64,000 nucleotides of DNA, taken from contig NZ_RCIZ01000006.1 of NCBI RefSeq assembly GCF_003666685.1, positions 62,001-126,000 on the forward strand. Reading direction: 5' to 3'. The first letter of the stretch is position 1, and each line of letters begins with the position of its first letter. Positions 54,267-63,127 of the stretch are shown here, one piece after another. The DNA comes from Mesorhizobium sp. YM1C-6-2. GTDB lineage: Bacteria; Pseudomonadota; Alphaproteobacteria; Rhizobiales; Rhizobiaceae. Both the position numbers and the translations under genes were made by a program. A model generated the notes under the pieces. It worked only from the letters and a program-made list of their open reading frames with translations, did no database searches and was not told the DNA's origin.

Positions 54267-56717
54267 CTACATCCTCACCCGCTCGGCCCTCGGATCGTAC
54301 ATCGGCTTCAGGCTCGCTTCGGCCGGAAAACGCTCGCCGGCGATCTCGATCTCGTAAGCCGACGCCAGCACGTCCGCCTCGCTCTCGCCCGCGCAGGGCA
54401 CATAGCCCATGCCGATCGCGCCGCCGAGGAAATGCCCGTAATTGCCCGATGTCACGGTGCCCAGAATCTTGCCGTCGCGCACCACCGCTTCGTTGTGGAA
54501 GAGCAGCCGCTCGGCGTCCTTCAGCCGGAACTGCAACAGCCTGCGTGACAGGCCGGCATCCCGCTTCCTGAGCACCGCATCGCGCCCCAGGAAATCGCCC
54601 TTGCCGGTCTTCACCGCGAAGCCAAGCCCGGCCTCCAGCACGTGGTCCTCGTCGGTGATGTCGTGGCCGAAATGGCGGAACGCCTTCTCGATGCGGCAGG
54701 AATCCAGCGTGTGCAGGCCGCAGAGTTTCAGCCCGAATTCCACGCCGGCCTGCTCGATCGCCTCGAACACATGCGCCGCCTGCTCGGCCGAGACGTAGAG
54801 CTCCCAGCCGAGTTCGCCGACATAGGTGACGCGGTGCGCGCGGGCGAGGCCCATGCCGATCTCGATCTCCTGAAACGTCCCGAACGGATTGTTTTCGTTA
54901 GAAAAATCGTTTGGGCTCACCTTTTGAATCAAATCTCTCGAGTTCGGCCCCATCAGGCAGAGCACGCTTTCGGCAGCGGTGGCATCGGTGATGACGACAA
55001 ACTCGTCGCCGAGGTGCTTCCGCAGCCATGCCAGGTCGCGCTGCAGCGTCGCGCCCGGCACGACGAGCAGGAAGGCGGTCTCCGAAAGCCTGCTCACCGT
55101 CAGGTCGCTTTCGATGCCGCCCTTCGCGTTCAGCATCTGCGTGTAGACGATGCGGCCCGCCGGCACATCGAGCTCGTTGGCGCAGAGCCTTTGCAGGAAG
55201 GCGAGCGCGTCGCGGCCCTCGACCCTGATCTTGCCGAAGGACGTCATGTCGAACAGGCCGACATTGCTGCGGACCGCCAGATGCTCCTCGCGCTGGTTGT
55301 CGAACCAGTTCTGCCGCCACCAGGAATATTGATAGCCGTGCTCCTGGTCCGGCCTGGCGAACCAGTTGGCGCGTTCCCAGCCGGCCACCTCGCCGAACAC
55401 CGCGCCGCGCGCCTTCAGATGCTCATGCAGCGGCGAACGGCGCACACCGCGCGCCGACGCCATCTGCCGGTAAGGAAAATGATCGGCATAGAGCAGGCCG
55501 AGTGTCTCGGTAACGCGCGCCTTGAGATAGCTGCGGTTCTTCTGGAATGGCTGCGTGCGGCGGATATCGACCTCCCAGAGGTCGAACGGGGCTTCGCCAT
55601 CGTTGATCCACTGCGCCAGCGCCATGCCGGCGCCGCCCGACGACACGATGCCGATCGAGTTGTAGCCGGCTGCGACCCAGTAGCCGCGCAGTTCGGGCGC
55701 TTCGCCGAGATAATAGCGGTCGTCGGGGGTAAAGCTCTCGGGACCGTTGAAGAAGGTGTGGATGCCGGCTTCGCCCAGCATCGGCATGCGGTTGACCCCC
55801 ATCTCGAGGATCGGCTCGAAATGCGCGAAATCCTCGGGCAACTGGTCGAAGCAGAAATCCTCGCGGATGCGTTCTCCTGATGGAGGCCATGGCTTTGCCA
55901 CCGGCTCGAAGGCGCCGAGCATCATCTTACCGGCGTCCTCCTTGTAATAGGCGCACTCGTCCGGAACCCTCAGCACCGGCAGCCGCGTCAGGCCGGGAAT
56001 CGGCTCGGTGATCAGATAAAAATGCTCGCAGGCGTGCAGCGGCACGTTGACGCCGGACATCGCGCCGAGGTCGCGTGCCCACATGCCGGCGCAGTTGATG
56101 ACGATGTCGGCCTCGATCGTGCCCTGTTCCTCGCCCTGCGCCCAGGATACGCCCGTCACGCGTCCATCCTTCTGGTGGACCGCGGTGACCTTCACGCCCT
56201 CGACGATCCTGGCGCCGCGCTGCCTTGCACCCTTGGCCAGCGCCATGGCGATGTTGGCCGGGTCGCACTGGCCGTCGAGCGGCAGGTGCACCGCGCCCAC
56301 CACGCCATCGATGTTGAGATGCGGATACATCTCCTTCACTTCGGCCGGCGAGATTTCCCTGACGTCGACGTCGAACGCGCGCGCCACCGTCGCCTGGCGG
56401 TAGATTTCGTGCTTGCGCTCCTCGGTCAGCGCTACCGTGATCGAGCCAACCTGCCGCATGCCGGTCGCCACGTCCGTCTCCGCCTCCAGCTTGACGTAGA
56501 GGTCGGCCGAATATTTCGCGAGCCGCGTCATGTTCTGCGAGCCGCGGAGCTGGCCGATCAGCCCCGCCGCATGCCAGGTGGTGCCCGAGGTGAGCTGTTT
56601 GCGCTCCAGCAACACCACGTCGGTCCAGCCGAGCTTGGTCAGGTGGTAGGCCACCGAGCAGCCGGAAACGCCGCCGCCGATGATGACCGCGCGGGCTTTT
56701 GCGGGAAGTTCAGCCAT
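54267..56717 (-). CDS. FAD-GcvT fusion dehydrogenase (dimethylglycine/sarcosine dehydrogenase-like), copy A
   Basis: This 816-residue flavoprotein has an N-terminal DAO domain (VIIGGGVSGCSVAYHL; SGTTWHAAGLIG with the histidine that holds FAD covalently in rat dimethylglycine dehydrogenase), a central FAO domain, and from about residue 430 a tetrahydrofolate-binding GcvT domain (VGLFDMTSFGKIRVEGRDAL, YVGELGWELYV, LDSCRIEKAFRHFGHDI). Such enzymes oxidatively demethylate N-methyl amines and pass the one-carbon unit to tetrahydrofolate. It is the last gene of the operon led by the XRE-cupin regulator, 41 nt after the aminotransferase. Confidence 0.92.
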   Translation of the reverse strand: MAELPAKARAVIIGGGVSGCSVAYHLTKLGWTDVVLLERKQLTSGTTWHAAGLIGQLRGSQNMTRLAKYSADLYVKLEAETDVATGMRQVGSITVALTEERKHEIYRQATVARAFDVDVREISPAEVKEMYPHLNIDGVVGAVHLPLDGQCDPANIAMALAKGARQRGARIVEGVKVTAVHQKDGRVTGVSWAQGEEQGTIEADIVINCAGMWARDLGAMSGVNVPLHACEHFYLITEPIPGLTRLPVLRVPDECAYYKEDAGKMMLGAFEPVAKPWPPSGERIREDFCFDQLPEDFAHFEPILEMGVNRMPMLGEAGIHTFFNGPESFTPDDRYYLGEAPELRGYWVAAGYNSIGIVSSGGAGMALAQWINDGEAPFDLWEVDIRRTQPFQKNRSYLKARVTETLGLLYADHFPYRQMASARGVRRSPLHEHLKARGAVFGEVAGWERANWFARPDQEHGYQYSWWRQNWFDNQREEHLAVRSNVGLFDMTSFGKIRVEGRDALAFLQRLCANELDVPAGRIVYTQMLNAKGGIESDLTVSRLSETAFLLVVPGATLQRDLAWLRKHLGDEFVVITDATAAESVLCLMGPNSRDLIQKVSPNDFSNENNPFGTFQEIEIGMGLARAHRVTYVGELGWELYVSAEQAAHVFEAIEQAGVEFGLKLCGLHTLDSCRIEKAFRHFGHDITDEDHVLEAGLGFAVKTGKGDFLGRDAVLRKRDAGLSRRLLQFRLKDAERLLFHNEAVVRDGKILGTVTSGNYGHFLGGAIGMGYVPCAGESEADVLASAYEIEIAGERFPAEASLKPMYDPRAERVRM

Positions 56718-56758
56718 TGGGCGGATGCTCCGGGAGAGGGCGGCGGTATCTTGCCGGT

Positions 56759-57940
56759 TCAGGCAGCCTTGCTGCGATAGGAGGAAGCGAAGCGGCGGAG
56801 GCGCGTCGCGGCGTCGAGCAGCACGTCGTCGGGCTGGCAGAGGCTGATGCGGATATGCCCCGCCGCCGCGTCGCCAAAACTCGATCCCGGCATCACGCCG
56901 ACCTTCTCCGCGTCGAGCAGCGCCCAGGCGAATTTCTCGTCGTCCGGCTCGATGGCGCGGACGTCGAGCATGACGTACATGCCGCCCTCGGAGCCGCGCA
57001 CCGTGATGTCGTTCAGCCCGCGGACCGCGTCCAGGAACACCTTGCGGCGGCCGTTGTAGATGTCGGCGATCAGCTCGACCCCGTAGTCGTTCTCCAGCGC
57101 TTCGGCTGCCGCCCGCGAGACGAAATCGGTGAGGCCGTAGGTGGTCACAAGGTTGAGGCTGATCAGCAGGGAGATCATGCTCTCCGGCCCGGTCAGCCAG
57201 CCGATGCGCCAGCCGGTCATGCCGTGGCTCTTCGACATCGAATTGATCACCAGCGTGCGCTCGGCCATGCCGGGCAGCGAGCGCGGCGAAACATGATGGT
57301 CGCCGGCGAGCGTCCAGTAGACTTCGTCCGACAGCAGCCAGAGATCGTGCTTCACGCAGAGCTTCGCAATTTCTTCGAGGCTCTCGCGCGAATAGATGGC
57401 GCCGGTCGGGTTGTTGGGCGTGTTGAGCAGGATCGCCCTGGTGTTCGGCTTCAACGCTGCCTCGATTGCCGAAGCGCGCGGCTGGAACCCGTCCGCCGCT
57501 TCCGCCTCCACCACCGTGAACTCTGCTTCCGCGGCGCGGAACGTGCCGGGATAGGTCGCGTAATAGGGCGCCACCACCACCGCATGGTCGCCGCGGTCGA
57601 GCGTGCCCTGCACGGCTGCGTAGAGCGCGAGCTGGCCGCCCGGCGTGGCGATGATCTGGTCGGCATTGGTCTCGACGCCGGTGCAGCGCGTCGACGCCCT
57701 GGCCATCGCCTCGCGCAAGCGCGGGATGCCGGGCAGTTGCGTGTAGTGATGGTAGCCCGATCTCACCGCCGTCACGCAGGCCTCGATCGTCTCGCTCGGC
57801 GTGTCGAAGTCGTGGTCGCCGACCGACAGCATGATGATCGGCTCGCCGGCCTCCTTGCGGTTCATGGCGGCGAAATGCACCTCCCAGCCGTCCTTGCCGG
57901 AGGGGAGGATGCCGCTGAGGCGTTTCGATGGTGCAGGCAT
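56759..57940 (-). CDS. Pyridoxal-phosphate-dependent aminotransferase, class I/II
   Basis: The 393-residue enzyme has TPGGQLALYAAVQGTL, LLNTPNNPTGAIYSRE and the PLP lysine in SMSKSHGMTGWRIGW. The conserved arginine for the substrate carboxylate lies in HIRISLC near the C terminus. It sits between two FAD-GcvT genes, 1 nt after copy B. It may transaminate the amino acid left after demethylation; the substrate is not readable. Confidence 0.92.
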   Translation of the reverse strand: MPAPSKRLSGILPSGKDGWEVHFAAMNRKEAGEPIIMLSVGDHDFDTPSETIEACVTAVRSGYHHYTQLPGIPRLREAMARASTRCTGVETNADQIIATPGGQLALYAAVQGTLDRGDHAVVVAPYYATYPGTFRAAEAEFTVVEAEAADGFQPRASAIEAALKPNTRAILLNTPNNPTGAIYSRESLEEIAKLCVKHDLWLLSDEVYWTLAGDHHVSPRSLPGMAERTLVINSMSKSHGMTGWRIGWLTGPESMISLLISLNLVTTYGLTDFVSRAAAEALENDYGVELIADIYNGRRKVFLDAVRGLNDITVRGSEGGMYVMLDVRAIEPDDEKFAWALLDAEKVGVMPGSSFGDAAAGHIRISLCQPDDVLLDAATRLRRFASSYRSKAA

Positions 57941-57941
57941 G

Positions 57942-60392
57942 TTACGCCCTCAGTCTCTCGTTCGTTGGATCCCACAGCGGCTCGTCCTTCTGGACGGTCG
58001 CAGGATAGCGCTCGCCGAATATCTCCACCTCGATCCCGGTGCCCGGTGCGGCAAGGTCGGAGCGCAGCATGCCGAGTGCGATGGACTTGTCCACCCTGTA
58101 GCCGAAGCCTCCTGACGTCGTCTCGCCGACGACCTTGCCGTCGTGCCAGAGCGTCGACATGTAGGGCGCATCGAAATCCGGGCTGTCGACGACCAGCGTG
58201 ACGAAACGCTTCTTCACACCCTGCTGCTTCTCGTTCTGCAGCGCCGCCTTGCCCAGGAATTCGGGCTTGTCCCATCTCACGAAACGGTCGACGCCGCCTT
58301 GCAGGACCGTGTAGTCGGTCGAGAGGTCCTGCTTCCAGGCGCGGTAGCCCTTTTCGAGCCTGAGCGAATCCAGCGCGAACATGCCGAACGGCTTCAGCCC
58401 GTGTTTCTGCCCGGCCGCCCAGACGGCATCGAAGATCGTCTCGGTGTCCTCGACCTTGGTGTGGATTTCCCAGCCGAGTTCGCCAGCGAAGGAGACGCGC
58501 ACCAGCTGGCACCAGCGTCCGGCGATCTGCACCGACTGGTGCGACAACCACGGCAAGGAAAGGTCGGCGTCACAGAGTTCCGCGAGTATCTGCCGCGACT
58601 TCGGCCCCGACAGGATCTGGCAGGCGAAGGCGTCGGTGGCGTTTTGCAGAGTCATTTGAGTCGGTTGCGGCAGATGTTTCTGGAGCCACTCGAAGTCGTG
58701 CAGCTCGGCGACCGACGCCGTGATGAGGAAGAAGAAGTCCTCGTCGAGCGCCATGATCGACATCTCGGTGACGATGCGGCCCTTGTCGTCGGCGAAATAG
58801 CCGAGCCCGATCCTTCCGGGCTTGGGCACGATGCCGGTGATCATCGTCGACAGCCATGCGCGTGCCCCGTCGCCCTGAAGCCTGAAGCGGGAGAAGCCGG
58901 GCAGGTCGAGGATGCCGGCGGCGTCGCGCACCGCGAGGCACTCCTCGCGGACACGCTTTTCCCAGGGGCCGTCGCGCCTGAAAGTTAGCGTCGATTCCTC
59001 CGACGTGTCGTCGCCCGGCTGCGCGAACCAAGTCGCGCGTTCCCAGCCGTTATAGGCATTGAACTGTGCGCCCAGCGCCGCGATCCGGCCATGGATCGGC
59101 GACAGCTTGCGGTCGCGTGCAGCCGGCCAGGCGTGATGCGGGAAACTGATGGCATATTCGTTGCCGTAGATCTCCATGCCCTTGGCGACGGCATAGTCGG
59201 GCTCGGCGGCGAAATCGGTGAAGCGGCGCGGGTCGCAGGACCACATGTCCCATTCGGTCTGACCTTCGGTCACCCACTCCGCCAGCACCTTGCCGGCGCC
59301 GCCGGCCTGCGCGATGCCGAAGGTGAAGACACAGGCGTCGAAGGCGTTGGGCACGCCGGGCATCGGACCGATCAGCGGGTTGCCGTCCGGCGCGTAGGGG
59401 ATGGGGCCGTTGATCACCTTGGAGAGACCCGCCGTGCCGAGGATTGGCACGCGCGCGATGGCGTCGTTCAGGTACCATTCCAGCCGCTCCAGGTCGTCCG
59501 GATAGAGCTGGAACGAAAAATCCTCCGGCATCGGATCGTCCGGCGTCGCCCAGTGCGCGCGGCAGTTGCGCTCGTAAGGGCCGAGATTCATGCCGCTCTT
59601 TTCCTGCCTGAGGTAGTAGGACGTGTCGACGTCGCGCAGCAGCGGCAGCTTGTGGCCGACTTCTTTCGACCAGGCGGCGAGCTCGGGGATTTCCTCGAAC
59701 AGTATGTACTGATGGCTCATCACCATCATCGGCACCTTGCGCCCGAAAAGCGCGCCGATCTCGGCCGCGCGATAGCCGCCGGCGTTGACGACATATTCGC
59801 AGCGGATTTCGCCTTTCGGCGTCGAGATCACCCACTCGCCGTTCTCGCGCCGGGCGCCGGTCACCGGACAGAAGCGTACGATCTTGGCGCCCATGTCGCG
59901 CGCGCCCTTGGCGAGCGCCTGCGTCAGCTGCGCCGGATCGATGTCGCCGTCATTAGGGTCGTAGAGCGCGCCCTTCAGTTCATGCGTCTCGATGAAGGGG
60001 TAGCGCCGCTTGATCTCGTCGAGGCCGACGACGTCGATGGCCATGCCCTGGTAGCGCCCCATGCCCTTGGCGCGCTGGAATTCCTGCATGCGCTCGTCGG
60101 TGTGCGCCAGCCTCAGCGAACCGGTGACGTGGTAGTTCATCGGATAGTCGACCGCGTCCGCCAATCCGCGGTAAAGCTCGGTCGAATAGCGCTGCATGTT
60201 CATCAGCGACCATGAGGACGAAAAGGTCGGCACGTTGCCGGCCGCATGCCAGGTCGAGCCGGACGTCAGCTCGTTCTTTTCCAGGAGCACGCAGTCCGTC
60301 CAGCCCGCCTTGGCGAGGTGGTAGAGCGACGACACGCCGACTGCTCCGCCGCCGATGATGACCACGCGCGCGGTCGAAGGGATTTCCGCCAC
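57942..60392 (-). CDS. FAD-GcvT fusion dehydrogenase (dimethylglycine/sarcosine dehydrogenase-like), copy B
   Basis: The 816-residue flavoprotein shares the domain order and exact length of copy A but is clearly divergent: VIIGGGAVGVSSLYHLAK, SGSTWHAAGNVPTFSSSW, a central domain, and GcvT parts FAGELGWEIHTKVEDTE and LDSLRLEKGYRAWKQDL. The flavinylation histidine context is kept. It follows the XRE-cupin gene by 22 nt. Copies A and B probably act on different N-methyl substrates or successive steps. Confidence 0.92.
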   Translation of the reverse strand: MAEIPSTARVVIIGGGAVGVSSLYHLAKAGWTDCVLLEKNELTSGSTWHAAGNVPTFSSSWSLMNMQRYSTELYRGLADAVDYPMNYHVTGSLRLAHTDERMQEFQRAKGMGRYQGMAIDVVGLDEIKRRYPFIETHELKGALYDPNDGDIDPAQLTQALAKGARDMGAKIVRFCPVTGARRENGEWVISTPKGEIRCEYVVNAGGYRAAEIGALFGRKVPMMVMSHQYILFEEIPELAAWSKEVGHKLPLLRDVDTSYYLRQEKSGMNLGPYERNCRAHWATPDDPMPEDFSFQLYPDDLERLEWYLNDAIARVPILGTAGLSKVINGPIPYAPDGNPLIGPMPGVPNAFDACVFTFGIAQAGGAGKVLAEWVTEGQTEWDMWSCDPRRFTDFAAEPDYAVAKGMEIYGNEYAISFPHHAWPAARDRKLSPIHGRIAALGAQFNAYNGWERATWFAQPGDDTSEESTLTFRRDGPWEKRVREECLAVRDAAGILDLPGFSRFRLQGDGARAWLSTMITGIVPKPGRIGLGYFADDKGRIVTEMSIMALDEDFFFLITASVAELHDFEWLQKHLPQPTQMTLQNATDAFACQILSGPKSRQILAELCDADLSLPWLSHQSVQIAGRWCQLVRVSFAGELGWEIHTKVEDTETIFDAVWAAGQKHGLKPFGMFALDSLRLEKGYRAWKQDLSTDYTVLQGGVDRFVRWDKPEFLGKAALQNEKQQGVKKRFVTLVVDSPDFDAPYMSTLWHDGKVVGETTSGGFGYRVDKSIALGMLRSDLAAPGTGIEVEIFGERYPATVQKDEPLWDPTNERLRA

Positions 60393-60414
60393 TTCCTGTC
60401 CTCCCGATTTCCGC

Positions 60415-61008
60415 TCAATAGACCGGCGGCGACACGATCCAGATCACCACCGCTGGCTGCTTGCCCGGGTTCTTCCACCGGAACGGCTTTTCCGCGAAGC
60501 GGAAGCTGTCGCCTTCGCCGAGCCGGTGCCAGACCCCGTCGATCTCGATGTCGAAGCGTCCGGACACCACGTATCCGGCTTCCTCCGTCTTGCGGAGCGC
60601 CGGCTCGTCAAGTGCGGCGCCCGGCGCGAAGACCGAACGCAGCATCTCGAAGCTACCGCCAAGATCGGGCGACAGAAGCTCCTCCACCAGCCCGGATTCG
60701 CTTGTACCAAGCGACCGCCGACGGCCCGAGCGCACCACCACGCCGCGTTCGGCGTCGGTTTGCGCCTCATGTCCGAAGAACAGGCTGAGGGGGACGCCGA
60801 AGAGTTCGGCAAAGGCCCTGAGGTCCGCCAGCGAAGGCGCCGACAGGCCTCGCTCCACCTGGCTCAGCCAGCCGATGGATCGCTTCAGGCGCTGGCCGAT
60901 CTCCGCGAGCGTCAGGCCGCGCGCCTTCCTCAGCGCACGGATGTCGCGCGCCAGCAATTGCGCGGCGGACAGCGGTTCCTCGTGGAGCAATGCACTTCCT
61001 GGCGACAT
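60415..61008 (-). CDS. XRE-family regulator with cupin sensor domain
   Basis: The 197-residue protein has a helix-turn-helix (LARDIRALRKARGLTLAEIG, then RSIGWLSQVERG, about residues 20-60) and a C-terminal cupin (about 120-195; GYVVSGRFDIEIDG, WKNPGKQPAVVIWIVSP). The arrangement is that of PuuR/SutR-type sensors of small metabolites. It leads the leftward operon copy B-aminotransferase-copy A and diverges from the nitroreductase gene. Two matched dyads lie directly upstream and are its likely operators. Confidence 0.93.
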   Translation of the reverse strand: MSPGSALLHEEPLSAAQLLARDIRALRKARGLTLAEIGQRLKRSIGWLSQVERGLSAPSLADLRAFAELFGVPLSLFFGHEAQTDAERGVVVRSGRRRSLGTSESGLVEELLSPDLGGSFEMLRSVFAPGAALDEPALRKTEEAGYVVSGRFDIEIDGVWHRLGEGDSFRFAEKPFRWKNPGKQPAVVIWIVSPPVY

Positions 61009-61028
61009 GGCCGTTCTCGCGAAGCGTC

Positions 61029-61055
61029 CGTGAAAAAAGTCGTATGAATTTCACG
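61029..61055. promoter_or_regulatory. Operator-like dyad 1 (CGTGAAA-N13-TTTCACG)
   Basis: The perfect 7-bp arms cgtgaaa and tttcacg are separated by 13 nt. The site is 21 nt upstream of the XRE-cupin start and has the same geometry as dyad 2, whose centre lies 39 bp away. Probably bound by the XRE-cupin protein. Confidence 0.7.
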
Positions 61056-61066
61056 AAACCCGAGTG

Positions 61067-61095
61067 CCGTGAAAAAATCAAGTATCCTTTCACGG
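61067..61095. promoter_or_regulatory. Operator-like dyad 2 (CCGTGAAA-N13-TTTCACGG)
   Basis: The perfect 8-bp arms ccgtgaaa and tttcacgg are separated by 13 nt, as in dyad 1. It lies about 100 nt upstream of the nitroreductase ATG. The pair can control both divergent transcripts. Confidence 0.7.
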
Positions 61096-61193
61096 CGTTG
61101 GGGAAGATTTACTTGCCGGGCCGTCCGGGACAATGCCATCCCTCGAATTGGCCGACCGTCGGCGATTTGGCGCCGCAACCGGGGCGGGACGAC

Positions 61194-61901
61194 ATGCTGG
61201 CACGGGACGAAAATACGCCGCTGCATGACGAGGTCGCGATCGTCGACGAGGCGATCACGACGCGGCGCTCCATCCGCGCATTCCGGCTCGATCCGGTGCC
61301 GGAACCGACAATCCGCGAAATCCTTGATGTCGCCTCCTGGGCCCCGTCCGGCACCAACATGCAGCCGTGGCGGGTCTATGTGACGACAGGCGAAGCCAAG
61401 GAGCGCGTCTCGCGCGCCATCCTCGGTTCGGGCCTGCGCGCCGAGAAGGCGAGGGGCGAGTACAAATATTACCCGGACAAGTTCTTCGAGCCCTATTACG
61501 CGCGCCGTCGCGCCGTCGGCTTTGCGCTCTACGGCCATCTCGGCATCGGCAAGCGCGACGTCGACCAGATGCGCGCCCAGCACGACCGCAACTTCGTGTT
61601 CTTCGACGCGCCGGTCGGCATGATCTTCACCATCGACCGCAGGCTGAACCAGGGGTCGTGGGTCGACTACGGCATGTTTCTGCAGAACATAATGATCGCG
61701 GCGCGGGCGAGGGGCCTGCACACCTGCCCGCAGGCGGCCTTCGCCCCGTATCACCAGCAGATCAGGCTAGTGCTCGGGATCCCTGACGAGGAGATAGTCA
61801 TCTGCGGCATGGCGCTCGGCTACGAGGACACTTCCAAGCCCGAGAACAATCTGCGCACGGAGCGGGTCTCCGTCGAGGAGTTCGCCACCTTCCTGCGCTG
61901 A
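61194..61901 (+). CDS. Nitroreductase-family flavoenzyme
   Basis: The 235-residue FMN enzyme has TTRRSIRAFRLDPVPEPTIR (FMN phosphate site), WAPSGTNMQPWRVYV, and GMFLQNIMIAARARGLHTCP. The family reduces nitroaromatics, quinones or dehydro-intermediates. ATG at 61194 is the first that begins the conserved part; in-frame starts further left run through the operator region. It diverges from the XRE-cupin operon and is probably co-regulated. Confidence 0.88.
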   Translation: MLARDENTPLHDEVAIVDEAITTRRSIRAFRLDPVPEPTIREILDVASWAPSGTNMQPWRVYVTTGEAKERVSRAILGSGLRAEKARGEYKYYPDKFFEPYYARRRAVGFALYGHLGIGKRDVDQMRAQHDRNFVFFDAPVGMIFTIDRRLNQGSWVDYGMFLQNIMIAARARGLHTCPQAAFAPYHQQIRLVLGIPDEEIVICGMALGYEDTSKPENNLRTERVSVEEFATFLR

Positions 61902-61917
61902 GTATGTAGCCGCCGGA

Positions 61918-62445
61918 TTATTTGTCGGCCAGGCCGTCCATGACGCGCCGTTCCATCAGCCACTTGGCGCCGCGGGGCCAGGAGTAGTTCGCTCCCATCC
62001 GAAGTCCCGTGTAGCCTCCCGCAACCGGTGCGCCGGTGCCGGCATCGACGATCTTGATCAGCATCTCGTATTCGGTCCGGCTGATCCGGTTCACGATTCC
62101 CGTCATAGCCAGTCCGCCGCCGAGCTTGGACGCGATCCTGGCCTCGCAGCCATTGCAGTCCAGCACGCCGCCGGCTTTCGCGATGTCGGCCGACGCCGAT
62201 CCCGCATCCACGATCGTGTACGTCCCCTGCGTCCGAAGATAATTCTTGGCGACCTCGGTCGCCTCGGCGAGATATCTGGCGTCGAGCTCGTCCGCCGGGA
62301 TGATGCCCGCGCCGGCGCTGGTATCCATCATCTCGAAATCGAAGACGACGACCTCCCTGGTCGGTTGGGCAGAGGCGGGTCCGATGGCGGCCAGCATGGC
62401 GATGCCGGTCAGCAGCGATATTGGAAGTCCTGATTTCCTCGCCAT
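61918..62445 (-). CDS. Secreted DUF2380/DUF3280-like protein
   Basis: The 175-residue precursor has a signal peptide (PISLLTGIAMLAAIGPASAQ) and a beta-rich domain beginning EVVVFDFEMMDTSAGAG, with two cysteines in VLDCNGCEARIA and a C-terminal YSWPRGAKWLMER. ATG at 62445 has ggaggac 7 nt upstream. The family has no firm function; members are periplasmic and often lie near methylotrophy or amine genes. It lies downstream of soxG on the same strand after a 94-nt gap. Confidence 0.82.
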   Translation of the reverse strand: MARKSGLPISLLTGIAMLAAIGPASAQPTREVVVFDFEMMDTSAGAGIIPADELDARYLAEATEVAKNYLRTQGTYTIVDAGSASADIAKAGGVLDCNGCEARIASKLGGGLAMTGIVNRISRTEYEMLIKIVDAGTGAPVAGGYTGLRMGANYSWPRGAKWLMERRVMDGLADK

Positions 62446-62539
62446 GGTCTTGTCCTCCCATCGGCTTTCGGAAAAGGACCGCCAATCTAGCGCCATCCAA
62501 CCTTCGCATCAATGAAGCGAAGAACTTGGGCGCTGGGAG

Positions 62540-63127
62540 CTACAGCACTTCGTAGCCGACCTCTTCGCTCGCGTGGCAAAGCGATTTCCAGAACGACCGT
62601 GCGAAGGAACGGAAGACGTAGACATCGAACTCGTCGGCGCCGCTGCGCTGGATTTGCGCGAAGATGTCGTGGTGCACGGTTGAGATGCCTGAACCGAGCG
62701 GAAAGGCCGGCAGCGAAAAGTCGGTGGCAAAGAACTTCGCCAGCACCCATTCCGCCTTCGGTCCGGCGATCCTGATCGCGGTGCGGCCATGCGAAAGGTC
62801 GGTGACCGTGCCCGTTTCGGGAGCGACGGCTTTCGCGAATGCCGCCGCCAGCCCTTCGTCCTGATCGACGACGAGGAATTTTCCGGGCGCGAAGCCGAAG
62901 CCCGCTTTCGCTTCTGTGGAAACGCCGCCGCCGGCGCCGTCCGGCAGGGCCAGCCCGGCGACTTCCCTGATCGCCGCAATCAGCGCGCCTTCCTCGCCGC
63001 GCCAGGCGGCGAGCTGGACGATCGAGCCCGGCTGGGTCTCGGTGAGCGTCACGCCGACGCTGTGGTCGGCCAGCGCGTGCCTGCCCGGTCGCAGCACGGG
63101 GGCGAGCGGCGAAAGCTGGTCAACCAT
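62540..63127 (-). CDS. soxG: Sarcosine oxidase gamma subunit
   Basis: The 195-residue subunit of heterotetrameric sarcosine oxidase has ETQPGSIVQLAAWRGEEG, DLSHGRTAIRIAGPKAEWVL and HHDIFAQIQRSGADEFDVYV. Its start at 63127 overlaps the soxA stop by 8 nt. The complex oxidises sarcosine to glycine, formaldehyde or methylene-tetrahydrofolate, and H2O2. It closes the soxBDAG operon, of which only the last part is in the window. Confidence 0.92.
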   Translation of the reverse strand: MVDQLSPLAPVLRPGRHALADHSVGVTLTETQPGSIVQLAAWRGEEGALIAAIREVAGLALPDGAGGGVSTEAKAGFGFAPGKFLVVDQDEGLAAAFAKAVAPETGTVTDLSHGRTAIRIAGPKAEWVLAKFFATDFSLPAFPLGSGISTVHHDIFAQIQRSGADEFDVYVFRSFARSFWKSLCHASEEVGYEVL

